64,000 nucleotides of DNA from Cadophora sp. MPI-SDFR-AT-0126 (GCA_020747065.1 JAGMVK010000008.1:2728001-2792000); one strand, 5' to 3'; positions 11,092-23,588 are shown, numbered from the stretch's first letter. Translations and numbers: made by a program. Notes: generated from the sequence alone by a model not told the origin.

Positions 11092-11587
11092 TGAATTTGC
11101 TGCCTTAATGATAATGAATGGTTGATGAGGATATGGGAGAATAATGGTGTTTGTGTTCAGTAGTTTGGTAATCAGTAACTCTCACTGGCGACAGATTCAA
11201 CGAGTCAAGAAGTATATTGCTTGAATCTACAGGCCGTATACCCCATTAGATCGTGATAGAATACAGCTCTATCCAAGCATTCTCTTCCAACAAGGCTTAC
11301 ACGGTCTTCAAATACAGTCCTTCTCTAATTGTATTACATCATAATTCTAATCTCATTTTCACAGATCTGGGCAAGCCGGGTGATCGAAGTTTCGCTTAAG
11401 TCAGGGGTTTCAAAGTACATATTCAACTTTCCTCGAAATTGCTTGCTTACATATTATGAAAACAGTTCATTGGGATCCGTGCGAATCCAGAAGAACTGGA
11501 TTGTCCACACTGCCTATAGCTTTACTAAAGGTGAAATATAGCTCAAGAACCAAGCAAAAGACTGCTCTAGCAGCAGCGCATCACTTC
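11092..11587. other. convergent intergenic region
   Basis: About 500 bases between two converging genes. No ORF with features, RNA gene or repeat seen. Expected to contain both 3' ends. Confidence 0.45.
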
Positions 11588-12403
11588 TCACTTCCCTTCC
11601 GGGATCACATAGTCTTCTTGCAATTCTTCCCCTCTCCGCTGATAGTCCATCACAGTCGCAGCCTTCTCAGCTAGCTCAGCACCCGCAATTAATTCCACCA
11701 GATAGAAAGTAGCATCAATACCACAAGCCACTCCACCAGCGCTGATCAGTCTCGGCAGCCTTTCTTCCTTCGAGTCCACCCATCGAGCTCGCACGACCTT
11801 CGTCTTGGATCCGTCTGCATATCATTCGTCAGCCAAGTACACTATAACTCCAGTACTATCGAAGGGAAGGACTCTCTTACTCCTCTCACACAAATTCTTC
11901 ACAGTCCCCAAAGCCGCCCAATGCGACGTCACCGTCCTTCCATCCAGCCCCCCGACCGCAGCCAAAAACAGCGACCCCGTACAAACCGTCAACATCAAGC
12001 CATCCCTCACCGCCTTGTACCCCTCCAACAACTCCATCAACACACTCCTCTCCTTTCCCTTCTCATGCCCTTCTATTACCCCTAAAATCACATCCCGCAC
12101 TCCACCAGGCAAGAGCACGATATCCCACTCCTCAACGCGCGCAAGGGCGTCAATAAGCGAGATGTCACGCTCTATGGACACCCCTTCGATGGAACGGGTC
12201 AAAGGTCTGTCGGCTGCGAGGGTGAGGGTGAAGATTGGGGAGGTGTTAGAGGGGTTAGAGGGGTCGGGGTTGTTGCGGTTGGCTTGGGAGAGGACTTCGA
12301 TGGGGCCGTTGGCGTCGAAGGTGTTGAAGGAGGGGAAGAGTGGGATGAGGACTTTTAGGGGGTGCGGGTGGGATTTGGAGAGGGCGCGGGGAGAGAATGC
12401 CAT
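11588..12403 (-). CDS. DJ-1/PfpI (class I glutamine amidotransferase-like) protein
   Basis: Exons 12403-11881 and 11814-11588, joined across a 66-base intron (GTAAGA...GCAG, branch CTGAC); 249 residues. The join restores LCERNGSKTKVVRARWVD. The fold signature is clear: KVLIPLFPSFNTFDANGPIEVLS with conserved Glu36, LLPGG, the nucleophile elbow TVCTGSLFLA with Cys141, TVTSHW, and the family's C-terminal SAGGVACGIDATFYLVELI. Fungal members of this group are annotated as DJ-1/PfpI or isonitrile hydratase-like proteins. The substrate cannot be predicted, and roles in glyoxal or stress metabolism are only family-level possibilities. The ATG at 12403 is chosen because upstream in-frame residues lack an ATG and are not conserved-looking. 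Cytosolic, with no signal peptide. Confidence 0.87.
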
Positions 12404-13053
12404 GGTGAGGAGTTTCCGTGGAATGAAAGTTGAATGAGAGAATTGAGTACTCAAATTGCTGTCTGGTGAGTTTTGGAGTAATGAATCCGCTTTATATGGT
12501 GGGGTTAGACATGGGAAACGGAGGGCGCGCAAGCAGAACTTCGATAGCACTTTGTAAAGACTTTTATATCCGGCTTAGAGGAGTTTGTTCACTACGATCT
12601 AGAAACATGAATGAGTCCAACAAGTTGCTTTATTGTTTGTATGCGAAATTTGTCTTGGATATACAAACTCGATTGCGGGGTAAAGTTCCACCGCGAAAGT
12701 AAGCGGGCTCTCGGCTCGGGTCGGGTAACATGAGGAGACTGACAGCACTGTGGACCGCAGCTCAGTGCGGGTATCATTAGTGGTGGGACAATGAGAATCC
12801 AGGGAAGAAGTACGAAGTATCTCACAGGTGGGATAGGGATTGATGTGGTGCGAAGGTTAAAGCTTCGGGCTCCAAATAGGCCTGACAATGTTACTGTACA
12901 ACTTCCCAAATCAACTTTTCTATCAATACATGTATCTTTACAGCTCCCCCAGCTAAGTACTCACATGCAGCATAACCGAAAGGAAAAACATCCAAAATGT
13001 AATACTCACAGTAACATGGCCAACATATCCTTTCATATCTCTCCCATATCCAT
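12404..13053. other. intergenic
   Basis: About 650 bases, the promoter side of the DJ-1-like gene. Short frames on both strands show no motifs. Nothing further supported. Confidence 0.45.
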
Positions 13054-14077
13054 TCACCACCCCTTCCGATTGACACTTCTCTGATGCACCACGCTCTTAA
13101 GATGTTGCTCAAAATTTATCACATGCGCCCCACTAGATAACATTCTCGAACAGTCATGACACGTAAAGCACTCCTCATTCAATTCGTTCCTTAGCATAGA
13201 AAATGAGGATGTCGGAAACCTGACTTTAAGCTCTGCTAGGGAGTCTTGAATCTGCGGCCATGAGGATGCTTTGGCTGGTGGGTGGGCAGTACGAGAGGCT
13301 GGCTTGGATAAGGCGGGCTTTTGTGCTACAAAGTCTGAGTCCGATTCCGTATCTGAGCTTTCGTGAGAATGCGAGCCTGAGTCTTGCTGAGTCGAGGGAC
13401 CGAGCATGTGGTCAAGTACATGTTGGAACGGAATACGGTTGTCATGTGGTGAAGAGATCTGCTCGAAAATGGCTTCGCATTCGCCGCAGTCAATATCTCC
13501 GAATGCGTAATTCCTGAAGGCCTTCAGAATATCCGATTCTAAGCCGGGATACTTTGTTTGGCAAATGGCAAATATCGGGCCTAGGGGATCTTGTCCTTCT
13601 GAATTGGGTGGTGCTTGTTGGGAAGTTGGTGATGCTGGTGCCGCATTGTCTGGTCGATTGACTGCTCGGACTCGCGTAATATGATCCGCACGCATGCTTG
13701 TCATAGACGATGTCTCGTTGATCGGCCGAGAATTCGTAGCAGCCGCAGGAAGATCAACCAGCGGCGCTCTTCCATCATCCAGCTTCGTCCAAAATACGAC
13801 CACCTCACCGCCGGGGTGATGATTCAGATATCGAATCTGTATGTCATCTGGTACGATACTTTTTCCATCATACAACAGGACTTTCCTGCCGACTCTCTTG
13901 TTGTGAAAAGCTCTCACTTGTCCTACCGTATGTTTCTGTTTCGACACTTTGTGAGCACTGTTTCGGGTGGACTGAGGGGCATGAGACCTACACCCCGCAC
14001 TTTGAGCCAGAGTAAATCTTTGTGCTCACAGCTTCTGACATGTTTATCGTGTGAAAGAATGGCGACATAGAAGTCAT
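13054..14077 (-). CDS. hypothetical protein with C-terminal zinc-finger-like motif
   Basis: Two exons, 14077-14030 and 13971-13054, joined in phase 0 by removing 58 bases (GTGAGC...CTCAG); 321 residues. The large exon has no ATG upstream of its conserved-looking part, so a 5' exon is needed. The ATG at 14077 (or in-frame ATGs at 14068 and 14041) supplies it. The N-terminal region has a VGRKVLLYDGKSIVPDDIQI segment with an even, folded-protein composition. The middle is low-complexity, rich in Ser, Asp and Pro. The end carries CFTCHDC...H...FEQHLKSVVH, a CxxC/HxxxxxH arrangement like a C2H2 or BED-type finger. A nuclear or nucleic-acid-linked role is possible but unproven. I do not recognise the family. 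Confidence 0.6.
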
Positions 14078-14667
14078 TTTGGCCTTTGGGCCAATTTGGG
14101 AGGCTACTTGAGGCCTTCTTGTAGAGGATTCTGAATGTTGTCAACACTGCCTCGCTTTTGTTTTGTTTCGAGACGCGTCAACTGAAGGGCGCGGCCATAC
14201 TCTGTGTATTCATCCATCTCCACTGCGCGGCAACCAGTCACCCCCCAGAAATTGGCATGGAATTGTCGGCAACAAGGCGTCTATGTAGACGCCGTACAGG
14301 CTGATATCACTGCAGCATCAAGCATTGCTCGTTCTGTGGTTGTCGTCGGAGCTCGTGGTAGACGCGTTGGATTTAAGGTTTACAGGGGGGGGGGGGGGGG
14401 TGTGCCCCGTGGATTCCGGGCTATCGGTGCTGAGATCCACTATGGGAGACCCCTGAAAAGACGTCATAGCGTTAGCTCTCCAGGCCTCACGCACTTTCTG
14501 CAACTTCATCTGAGATTCGACTTTATTTTTGCCTCCCACCACGCTGCGAAGAATCCTAGGTTTGTCATGAATCTCTGCTACACCTCAAATTCAACGATCT
14601 TGTTGCAATTATCTTGATACGAATTAGTTGTTACCCTATCACTCTCCGCCCAACAGAGCGCGCCGTG
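14078..14667. other. intergenic with G16 homopolymer
   Basis: About 590 bases between a gene reading away and the 3' end of the GMC gene. It contains an uninterrupted run of 16 G at 14385-14400, where base count is likely unreliable. The open frames here are driven by that run and look non-coding. Confidence 0.5.
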
Positions 14668-16446
14668 TCATACAATCTTCTTCCCATCCAACGCCAATAT
14701 TAACTCGCTCGCCCTCTCCGCCGCGGCCATAATCCCAAACTGCGGGTTAACTGTCAATGGATTGACGATACTCCCATCAACAACATGCAGATTCTTCATC
14801 CCAATGACCACCGTATTCGCATCCACGCACTTCCCGATCCGACAACTGCTCGACCAGTGGTTGACCTGTCCACGCGCATACGGTGACTGTGTCGTGATAT
14901 ACTTCTCGATCTCGACTACGGTGGATTTTTGTGGGATATTAAGAGATTTCAGGCCAGATGCGGGAAGGCCCTGGAATATCTTGAAGATGAAACTGGCGAT
15001 GTCCTTGGCGTCTTGCGGATTGGAGTAATACACATTTCCGTCTGGACCGGGCACGAACTTGGAATCAAGTACGACGCGACCGCTGGATTTGAGTCCGGAA
15101 GTTCCGTATACATTCAGCGTGATGGTGTTGTTGTCGGTGAAGTCTGCATATCCCGACGAGTCGATTGTTCCCTGGAGACCAGCGATGCTTCCATCAGGAT
15201 GTTTGATGGTGTCCCAGAAGACGGAGGTTTCGCTTGCGAATGTGTATGGCCCACTTCGCTTCTCGAGATACAACTGCTTGTCACTCAGTGGAGGACTGTC
15301 ATATGAATATGTGTAGGACTGGATGGACGGCATCGAGAGTTCGATGAATGTGTTTGGGTTATCGAAGAGTCCTTCGCCGACTGCAGTTGAGTTGATCCAC
15401 TGTTGCGGGGTCATGTTCTTGGAAAGTTTCCCACCATTTTTCAGCTTCGTCAATATTGTTGGATCTCCAATGCCTGAGAACATGAGCAGGCTTGGGCTCC
15501 GGAGAGCTCCTCCACTGAGAATGACTCTGCCTCTTGGTGTGAGATTAACGGTTTTCTCTGCGCCGTTGACGAGTACAGTCACTCCCGTTGCTTTGTTGCC
15601 CGTCCTCTCGACCCGCACCGCCAGCGTTTCGCTCTGAAGGTGGAAGTTACACCTCTTCAACGCTGTTTGGAGATAAGTAACCACCGGTCCACCTCGCTGA
15701 CCATTCGCATAGTCAAAAATCGGGTGTCCAAAGACCTGCGTCTTCTCGTTCGCCTTGACATTGATATCAACATCTTTGAAACCAAGGCCATCAACGAGCC
15801 ACTTCTTCGCTGCATCGTACCCACTTTGAAGATACCTGATCCCATCTTGGGAGGTCAGATTCGTCGAAGGCTGCTTAGCATACAGTCGTTTCGTGGCATT
15901 CTTCATATCCGCCGACTTCCATCTGGAAGGGAAATATAGATCATAATCGCTGGCAGGTGGCTCAAAGAATAGCCCGGCGTTGATAGCGGTGCTGCCTCCG
16001 ATCGTGCATCCTCCATAGGCATTTACCAGGGCTCCACACGTGAAGTTTCCACCGCTGGAGAAAATAGATTTGTAGAGGCCGGGAACGTCGACTCGAGTGA
16101 GATCTGTTCCCGACAACCAAGACTGCTGAATATTAGTTGGGTGTAGACTTGAAGGGGTTTGACTTGAAGCTCACCGGTCTTCGGATATCCAGGTCACCAC
16201 CTGTTACACCGTACGAGGGCCCACCGCCTTCAAGCAGAAGAGTTTGGAGTCCTGCTTCCGCCATGCGACTCGCAACTGGACAGACAGGTCAGAAAAAGTT
16301 CCTAGTTTCAATAGATCTCTGGAGAAGATACCAATTATTCCTGCGGGTCCAGATCCGACAATTATCGCATCCCATTGCTGGGTCGACCAATCCGCCGCCG
16401 TAGCAGCCACCAATAGCACTGCAGGTGTCCAGCATCTCAAGAACAT
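14668..16446 (-). CDS. secreted GMC oxidoreductase, cellobiose-dehydrogenase-like flavodomain
   Basis: Three exons (16446-16332, 16275-16175, 16122-14668) separated by 56- and 52-base introns; 556 residues. A signal peptide (MFLRCWTPAVLLVAATAA) precedes the FAD dinucleotide motif DAIIVGSGPAG near residue 26. LLLEGGGPSYG follows, then WLSGTDLTRVDVPGLY and GGCTIGGSTAINAGLFF, the pattern of the flavodehydrogenase part of cellobiose dehydrogenase (CAZy AA3_1). Candidate catalytic residues are His494 (NHWSSSC) and Asn531 (VNPQFG). The C-terminal HVVDGSIVNPLTVNPQFG block is complete. There is no N-terminal cytochrome domain and no C-terminal cellulose-binding module, so this is a stand-alone extracellular sugar dehydrogenase or oxidase. 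The substrate is inferred (cello-oligosaccharide or a related sugar), not shown. Confidence 0.88.
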
Positions 16447-17298
16447 TCCGGTTCAAATTTTTCGATATCAATGCAGAATAATAAACAAAGAAAAGAAATT
16501 TTACCTCTGACCCCGCAAAGACTTAAAAACTCTAATACTTATAACCTTTCCCAGGTCGCTTGGCCAGTGACTGGGCTCCTCAGCCGCCATTCAGCGCCAT
16601 CTCATCGTCACACAGTGGATTCGCCGACGACGATCACCCGTAACCCAATCACTTAGCTCTGTTCATGGCTTATAATGACACAATTGCGACGTGCAACAAT
16701 CATAGAGGAGATCTCGTGTTGCACAAGGCTTTGCCCAATACGAGGCTGAATGACGTCCGATGGGTCGCACTAGTGTCGGCTGCTGAAGGCGCGAACGGAA
16801 AGTTAAAAATAAAGATGCGCTTGGCTGGTAAGCTGGGTCGGCTTTACCGAGGTGATGGGAGGATACGAGGATTGTAGTAGACGCTCGTTAGTCTCGGGTG
16901 GTTTTTTCTTGCGCTGAGATTTTTGGTGGTGGTGTAGGGAGTTGATACGTCGCTGTTGCTGGTGTTCTGTTTTTTGCTCATCGTGACTTTTCGCGGTTTG
17001 TGTCTTGTCTCACCTGCTTCGGCAAGGATTGATGGCCATGTTGGGCAGTTTCGCAGATCTGATTGCAAGAAGTTTGATTTCATCTCTCTACCACCACTAA
17101 TTGGAGCCGCGTCCTAATTAAAGATGATGACTAATAGTTACGTCGGTCTTGGCAGAATCGCAAACAAATGCTCGCTTAGCTGACCTCTTTGAGTCGTCCC
17201 CCACAATAACTCCCCCATCTCCTCCATCAACTTTTCCAACTACAATACCACCACCACCTTCTTTCTTCTCTCCACTCAACGAAATCTACAACCTCTTT
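16447..17298. other. intergenic
   Basis: About 850 bases upstream of the GMC gene. No recognisable coding exon. Reading frames in the Pro/Ser-rich + strand stretch at 17149-17439 are the opposite strand of the kinase-like remnant. Confidence 0.45.
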
Positions 17299-17652
17299 TC
17301 AAGATTCGCAGGAGGCTCCTTCGTTCTCTCTGACCACCTCACGCGTCTCCCTGGCAATAGAGATCGAGTCGCCGTTGTTTTCCCCCTCCAAGAGCTCACT
17401 TCTGAGACCAAACAACTTCCAAAGAGGCCGCAGGAGTAGCGCCATTCTCCTTCCAATCAAGCTGAGTACAGAGCTTCGTCGCTCGTCCCATAGCATGTTC
17501 CGCGGTTCCGCATCCTTATGAAGCACCTGTAGGGCGTGCACTACTTGTAGAGTCACAGTCGCCTTGTCGAGAGTACGTTCTTGATTCTCCCGATTGAGGC
17601 ACTGATAGAGTGATTGACCCGCCCAGCTGAGGAACCCGCTCTCTACGCTTGT
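17299..17652 (-). pseudogene. protein-kinase-like remnant
   Basis: An isolated open stretch of about 118 codons without a start. It contains the recognisable catalytic-loop segment ALQVLHKDAEPRNMLWDE (the HxDxxxRN pattern of fungal aminoglycoside-phosphotransferase/kinase-like proteins). Normally a metal-binding IDFERA-type motif follows within about ten residues. Here the equivalent position reads SLIGRRMAL, with the Asp lost. No glycine-rich loop or other kinase subdomain lies on either side, and the frame is closed by stops. I read this as a decayed fragment of a kinase-like gene, common in multicopy in such fungi. An expressed truncated protein is unlikely. Confidence 0.5.
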
Positions 17653-18074
17653 CCTACCCTATTCTAAAATGAATAATAAATGGTGGGTATATAGGTGGAG
17701 GTGGCTATTCCGTTACATATAGCCTCAAAATTATGGTTCCGGACCCCTTGGTCACTACTTCTTGTACTAGTACGTGCCCCTCTACAGTTCAAGCAGGTGT
17801 TTCTGCTCATCTGCCTCTAACGCTCGACGATGCTTATCCTCCAATCTCTCCATTCTCCATCCGTCTCTGGTGGGCAGCGGCATCGCTTCTGAGTCCGGTT
17901 TCTGTCATTTCAGATTTTGGGGGGTCCGGTTTTGGTCATTTGACGTAACAAAAATGAGATGTATGCCGCCAGGCTAAGGATGTTGCGATAGCTTTCAACC
18001 GAATCTGACATTGATGAGATCATCTGCACTATATACACTTATCAATCTCCGACCTCGGTGGTGTCTATTCCTTC
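17653..18074. other. intergenic
   Basis: About 420 bases downstream of the carboxylesterase gene. No features supported. Confidence 0.4.
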
Positions 18075-20082
18075 TCAGATGGGGGGCTGGGGGTTAACCA
18101 GGCCCATTAAGCCCTCCATTCCTACCATACGTACTGTTTCCTCTCTATCATTCTGCAACCCAGCCCAAACCTCCTCCATCATCTCCCATTCACTATACCG
18201 CCGCCCCCCGTCCTCACTCAACCCCTGCTGCCGCACATCCTCCTCCCGTGTATACACCTGCCAGCCATCCCGCGATGACACGACAGAAATCCGCTGCTCC
18301 TCTGCCTCATAGGGGCTCCAGGGGGCCTCGCCGACAGCAAACTTGATCAGACGCTGAGCGAACTCAGTGCTTATCGTACGCAATCGAGCCGTGGGGTAGC
18401 GCTCAATCAGCGTCTGGAACTGGAAGAGGAGTTCAATAAAGTGGTGGCCAGCCACACCGTAGAATATGGATCCGGGAAACGGGTTGCGTAGCTCGAGGCT
18501 ATACCGATAAATCGTTTTACTCGAGCTCGTCTTGCTGGGGTGCTGCTGCTGGTTCACGGCATAGGAGTGCGTAAGGGAGTGGGTGGACTCTGGGAGAGGG
18601 AGTGAGCGTTAGCTGGCGTGGGAAAAGGAACCTGGGAGATATGTATGAACAAGAGGATGCAGGGACATACGTGAAAACGTAAGATCTCCAACGAGTGTGT
18701 TTAGTCGCGTCCAGAAGAGATTTTTATCCATCCCGCGTTCGATGCCATAGGCCGATAGCATCCGGCTAGCTTTCTCTTTGCCCAGTTTCTGCTCAAAGTG
18801 TAGCACGAAATTATCGAGATCGATGTGTTTAAGTGCGTCTGCAAAAAGATAACCCTAACGTGGTGTCAGCGAGTCATATCTACAATTCCCAATAGGAATT
18901 TACGTCGCACGCACCTCGTATGAGCAATCGCCAATGATGGCATCGGTGATCCACGCGCATTTTTCGAATAGTTCAACCTGGTTAAAGTAGTTGGGAGCGA
19001 TGGGGAAGAGTCCTTCCTCGGCGAAAGGCGTAAAGAGACCCATCCTCAGGTCTTGGATCGCTTTAACTAGCGTTTCTACAAGAACTTTGCGAAGCCTTTC
19101 TAACCGGTCTGTTGCATGTCGATCAATACCACAATAGGATAGTAACCGACCATATTGCTCATCCTTGACCGCCAGGTTTGTTTCTGGGGCTGCCGTTGCA
19201 GGCGTCCCTGACTGGAGCACGACGCGCTTGAAGAGGGGCAGCGTGTTGGAGCAAACATGCAATGACAGCGCAGCACTTCCTGCACTTTCTCCAAAGGCTG
19301 TGATGTTGGTCCTGTCCCCGCCAAACCCGTCAATGTGGTTCTGGATCCAAAAGAGTGCGGTGCGCTGGTCATGGAGGCCGAAATTGAACGGAGGGGCATT
19401 AACACTCGCCGCATCATCGAGGAGATCTTGACATGCGAGGAAGCCTAGCCAGTTCACGCGATAGCTAAGGTAAAGAGTAGAAGTCAGCCAATTTGATCCT
19501 CTTGCAGTCGGACTGGTAGAAGTACTTTATGCTGACAATTATTACCGGCGTTCCATCGCTGATAGACTGTGCGACCATTCTGTATGTATCTGATGTTTGT
19601 GAGTGGTTAGCGAGATCTTCGGTAAGTCTTGCTCTCTTATTCTCCTTTTCTAGATGACTTGTCATACCTCGCACACTAGTGATGTGTGATCCCACTGAGA
19701 AACCACCGCCATGGACATGTACCATCACTGGTAGGCTGGATGTGCCTTGAGCAGCCTCCAAAGCCTCTCGAGGTGCCGTTACGGTGAGATTTAAGCACTC
19801 CTGCTCATCGAACACAATGTCGCTTTCATTGGGCAGCGGACCACCGAATGGCTCCAAGGTCTGCCGAACCTGTGGACAAGAGGCCCCAAAAGCTGTGCAG
19901 TTTCGCTCGTGACTTTGGAGCACGTCCACGGCCACACTTTGCCGGAATCGCATAGGTATACGTGCATAGGGAATGGAGCGGAACTGTACAACTGAGGGGG
20001 TGCGGGTTATGCCAGTCAGGGAACCTAGCAAAGCATGAGGGAAAATGAATTCTTCACTGCGAAATTCTGCTTTGCTTGCCAT
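18075..20082 (-). CDS. type-B carboxylesterase/lipase (alpha/beta hydrolase)
   Basis: Five exons: 20082-19668, 19589-19526, 19464-18915, 18854-18671, 18589-18075, with introns of 78, 61, 60 and 81 bases; all junctions keep frame, giving 575 residues. Splicing restores VSINYRVNWLGFLA and SYEGYLFADALKHI. Motifs: oxyanion-hole HGGGFSVG (residues 124-131), EQECLNLTV, nucleophile elbow FGESAGS (Ser220), and a late GVAGHH that should supply the catalytic His. There is no signal peptide, so the protein is probably intracellular, in the carboxylesterase type-B family (PF00135). The substrate is unknown. A shorter splice at the third intron (acceptor TTTGCAG) is possible but loses the GYLFA motif, so I prefer the TTAG acceptor at 18855. 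Confidence 0.87.
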
Positions 20083-21882
20083 GGTGACAGCGAGTGGTGT
20101 CGTTGCTCAAGGGAAGCGTACAAGCACGGCAGAGAAGAAAGGATGACAGCGTAAGAATGAAAAATAAGCGGTGTCTTAACGTATGTATGCGCCCAAAAAG
20201 GCCAGCTTAAAGGTTATATGTAGAAGCGGAACTGTAGATGAAAGTATACTCGATTGCATTTCTCGCGCATCTGCTTAGTCGTCAGAACAGAAGAGGTGGT
20301 GTAGGAAGGAGGGGTCCTCTGCAGAATGTCCATACTCACCCAGGAGGCCAGTAAGGAGCTATCCCTCGGCTCGCATTCACCCGATAATGCAGCTCACACA
20401 GGACTAGAGTTTTCTCGGGAGTTGTTGTAGGAGTATCAAATCTAAACCCCTCCCCTTTTCCTCTGCCGCCTCTGTGATAAATGTCCAACCCGTGGCGTTG
20501 GAATAGTCTACCAGGTCTCCTGGGCTCGTTCGCTAGTGCGCGATGTTGGGCCACCGTGGTTTTGCCGAACCCGTGTCCGAGGTCGTCCCGATTCGACAAG
20601 ACTCTGAAAGAGGTGGCAGAAGAAACAGAATGGTCAGAACTGCAATCCTGGGCGGCACCAATGCGTTGAAGTCATGTCAGTCAACGCCATTTATTACTTG
20701 ATATTAAGACGCTCGGAAAGAAGCCGAAAAGCTGAGATTCGCTCCGGGAGAACTTCGGGGTAATGAGAGCTTGAGTTTCTTCTTTCTTTCGACATCACAG
20801 AAAAAGGGGGGGGGGGGCGCTTAGTTATCTTAGTGTCTTAGATTACTTCTTGCTCGCTAATAATGTACGATCTAAAATTATCAATTAACTGACTTTAATT
20901 TATTTCTATTTTAGACTATTACTTAATTAAGACAATAATATGCCATATATATATATATACGAAAACAAGTGAGGGCTGTATTGTAGTACGTGATATAAGA
21001 CTAGTCAAGTCCTGGATAGCTATTTGACTCGACTTTCGGGATCCGGGGTGCGGGGTGCGGGGTCGAAATGTGCTTAGCGGAGACAGAAAGGCTATTTAGA
21101 CGAAGATGGATCTAGCCTGAAGCACGGGGAATCATCGGCGAAATGTAGAGACACTGTTGCAATGAAGCTACAAAGAGGATGAGATTCGTACTGTGGCCTG
21201 TAGAGCGGGGAATCCTTGTTCTGTCACGATAACTAACTTATGAAACTAGCTTGAAGACCGGGCTGTTGTCGGCAAAACATATGCCGTTTATGAACCATCA
21301 CTCAGCCACTACTGTACTATTCCCTCCCCAAACAAAGAAGTTCGTTCAATATCAGACTTGTGAGGCTACAGAAGCCGAGGTTTGGCCGTCGGAATCGGAA
21401 CTGCATTATTGTCCCTTCTTCAATGCGGAACTTTTCCATGGAACGCCCCCTGATAACGAGGATACAACAGAGTAAGAAGTCAGTTCTTGGAGAACGCGTT
21501 GAAAGGCTTGATTGTTACGAGATTAAGCAAGAGTGCCACCATTAGTATCAAACGGAAATAGCCCCGTAAGCTCAAACCTTAACAAAGAACATGAAAATCG
21601 GCAATTGAATTTCCACTTGGGCGATTCAGCTCCCACGTCAACCTGTCAGTCATCCAAACCCCATGGGGAACGAACTTCCTCTCCACGTACCGCGAATATT
21701 GGAAGTCTAACTAAAAGTTCGTGGTCTGTCAGGATCTCTATGCCGCAACCACCGGAACGAGCAGCCCTCGACATCTTGGAGCTATAAGTTAAAGAGTTTC
21801 GACCCCCTCCCTCCGCCCTCCATTTCCACATCACCAACAATCACCTTTCCTTCCCCACAGTCTACTCAATCCTGCCAACACC
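20083..21882. other. long divergent intergenic region
   Basis: About 1.8 kb between divergently transcribed carboxylesterase and sugar-transporter genes. It contains a G12 run (20806-20817), then an AT-rich patch (about 20820-20980) with a (TA)n stretch near 20945-20960, and a short direct repeat of GGGGTGC near 21045-21062. Small ORFs lack motifs. It probably serves as both promoters. Confidence 0.5.
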
Positions 21883-23588
21883 ATGGCCACTAATGAAAAA
21901 ATCAACGTGGAGTTGGTGGAAGATATGGGGAACATCGACTCGGTGGACCCCTACAGCTCAACCACAATCTCAATTTGGGAGTCAGCCCGGCAAAACCCCA
22001 AGGTTATGCTGTACACAGGGCTCATGACCAGCGGAGCAATGGCGTTTGGTTTTGATATCATCATTGTCGGTGTCATCACCGCGGTTCCCGCCTTCCTGTG
22101 AGTAGCTGCATTTGTAGCTTTGTCAGGAGTCCATCAGCTAACCACCCAACTCTGATAGGGAGAAATTTGGCGAGAAGCTCGGCGAACAGTACATCATCCC
22201 TTCCCTCTGGTTGTCACTGTGGAATGCCTTTATGCAAATTGGTTTCATGGTTGGCTCCGTCATCAATGGTTCTTTGTCGGACAAATTTGGTCGGAAAATC
22301 TCCATGGGAGTGGGTTCCCTCATCACCACTTGCGCTGTCCTGATTATCTTCGTTTCCGACCGACCAGGTAATCTTGATCATCGACGAGGTGCTTTCCTAG
22401 TCGGCAAGACTATCATCGGTGTTGGCTTGAGTATGATGATGGCCACCTCTACGACATACGTTTCAGAGATTGCTCCGGCAAAACTCCGAGGGCCTTTGCT
22501 TTCCTTGTTCCAATTCTTGCTTATTCTCGGTCAGCTTATCGCCGCTGGCGCCGCTCACAGTCAACTTGCAATTGGATTCAAACCCGAGTCATACCGCATC
22601 TGTTTCGCTACCCAATGGGCCTGTTCCGGGCTTGCCTTCGTCGCCGCAATTGTTGTGCCTGAAAGCCCTTTTTACCTACTCCGTCGTGGCAAAATCGACT
22701 CCGCCCGCAAGGCTATTGCGAATCTTCATGAGCCAGAGTCTGTAGAGGGCAGTATCGTTGCTATTATGTCTATTCTAGAACACGAAAAGCAGGTGCAAAG
22801 CGAGAGCCAAGATGCGTTCTATGTGGAGTGTTTTAAGGGTTCCAACTGGCGCCGCACGAGAATTGTCATCTACGCCAGTATTATCCAGCAATTCCTCGGT
22901 ACCACCTTTGTCGCCAACGGCACCTACTTTATGATTGTAGGCGGCTTCTCACCGATGAATACAATCATAGTCCTTGAAATTTGTCTTGGTATAGCTCTCA
23001 TTGCCAATGTCGTTTCTTGGTTTCTCGTCTCTACCCTCGGGCGAAGACGCACCTTTTATGCAAACTCATTTTTTCTAGCGGCGATATGGATGTCCGTTGG
23101 TATTGCTGGTTGTTACTCGACCAAAGCCGCCCTATGGTGAGTGGCTCTACATTATTCTTGCAAGTTCCCCTCGTGACTGACTTCCTTTCAGGTATGCCGG
23201 AGTCACGATCAACTCAGTTTTGGTCTTCTTCAACATGGGAGCCGGAGGCACCATTCCCATCATCATTGCGGAAACGTCATCTGTCAGGCTTAGGGCAAAG
23301 ACCACCGCCATCGGATTTCTCTGCAACGGCTTTATGTCCTGGGCTTTCAACTTTTTCGTGCCCTACATGTTCAACAGGGACAAAGGAAACCTGGGTGCAA
23401 AGACTGGCTTTTTCTTCTCGGGGCTCTCGTTGATCGCCGGCCTTCTTATCTTTTTGGAGATCCCAGAGATGAAAAACCGAACTTACGTGCAACTGGACGA
23501 GATGTTTGAGAAGCGCATTCCTACCCGCCAGTTTGCAAAGTATGAATGTGTCGGCAATTCAACGGCTCATGATAACTCCGATGTCTGA
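21883..23588 (+). CDS. MFS sugar transporter (SP family, alpha-glucoside/hexose type)
   Basis: Three exons (21883-22097, 22159-23136, 23192-23588), introns 61 and 55 bases, 529 residues. Twelve hydrophobic segments fit a major facilitator. Family marks: GFDIIIVGVITAVPAF in the first helix, the loop motif DKFGRK after helix 2, VSEIAPAKLRG, the central-loop PESPFYLLRRGK, LGRRRTF in the second half, and a terminal PEMKNRTYVQLDEMFEK. This set matches the sugar porter family (PF00083), and the last motif resembles fungal maltose/alpha-glucoside:proton permeases. Plasma membrane. The substrate is inferred from family only. No sugar-metabolic gene is directly adjacent, though a GH31 glucosidase lies about 25 kb away. 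Confidence 0.88.
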
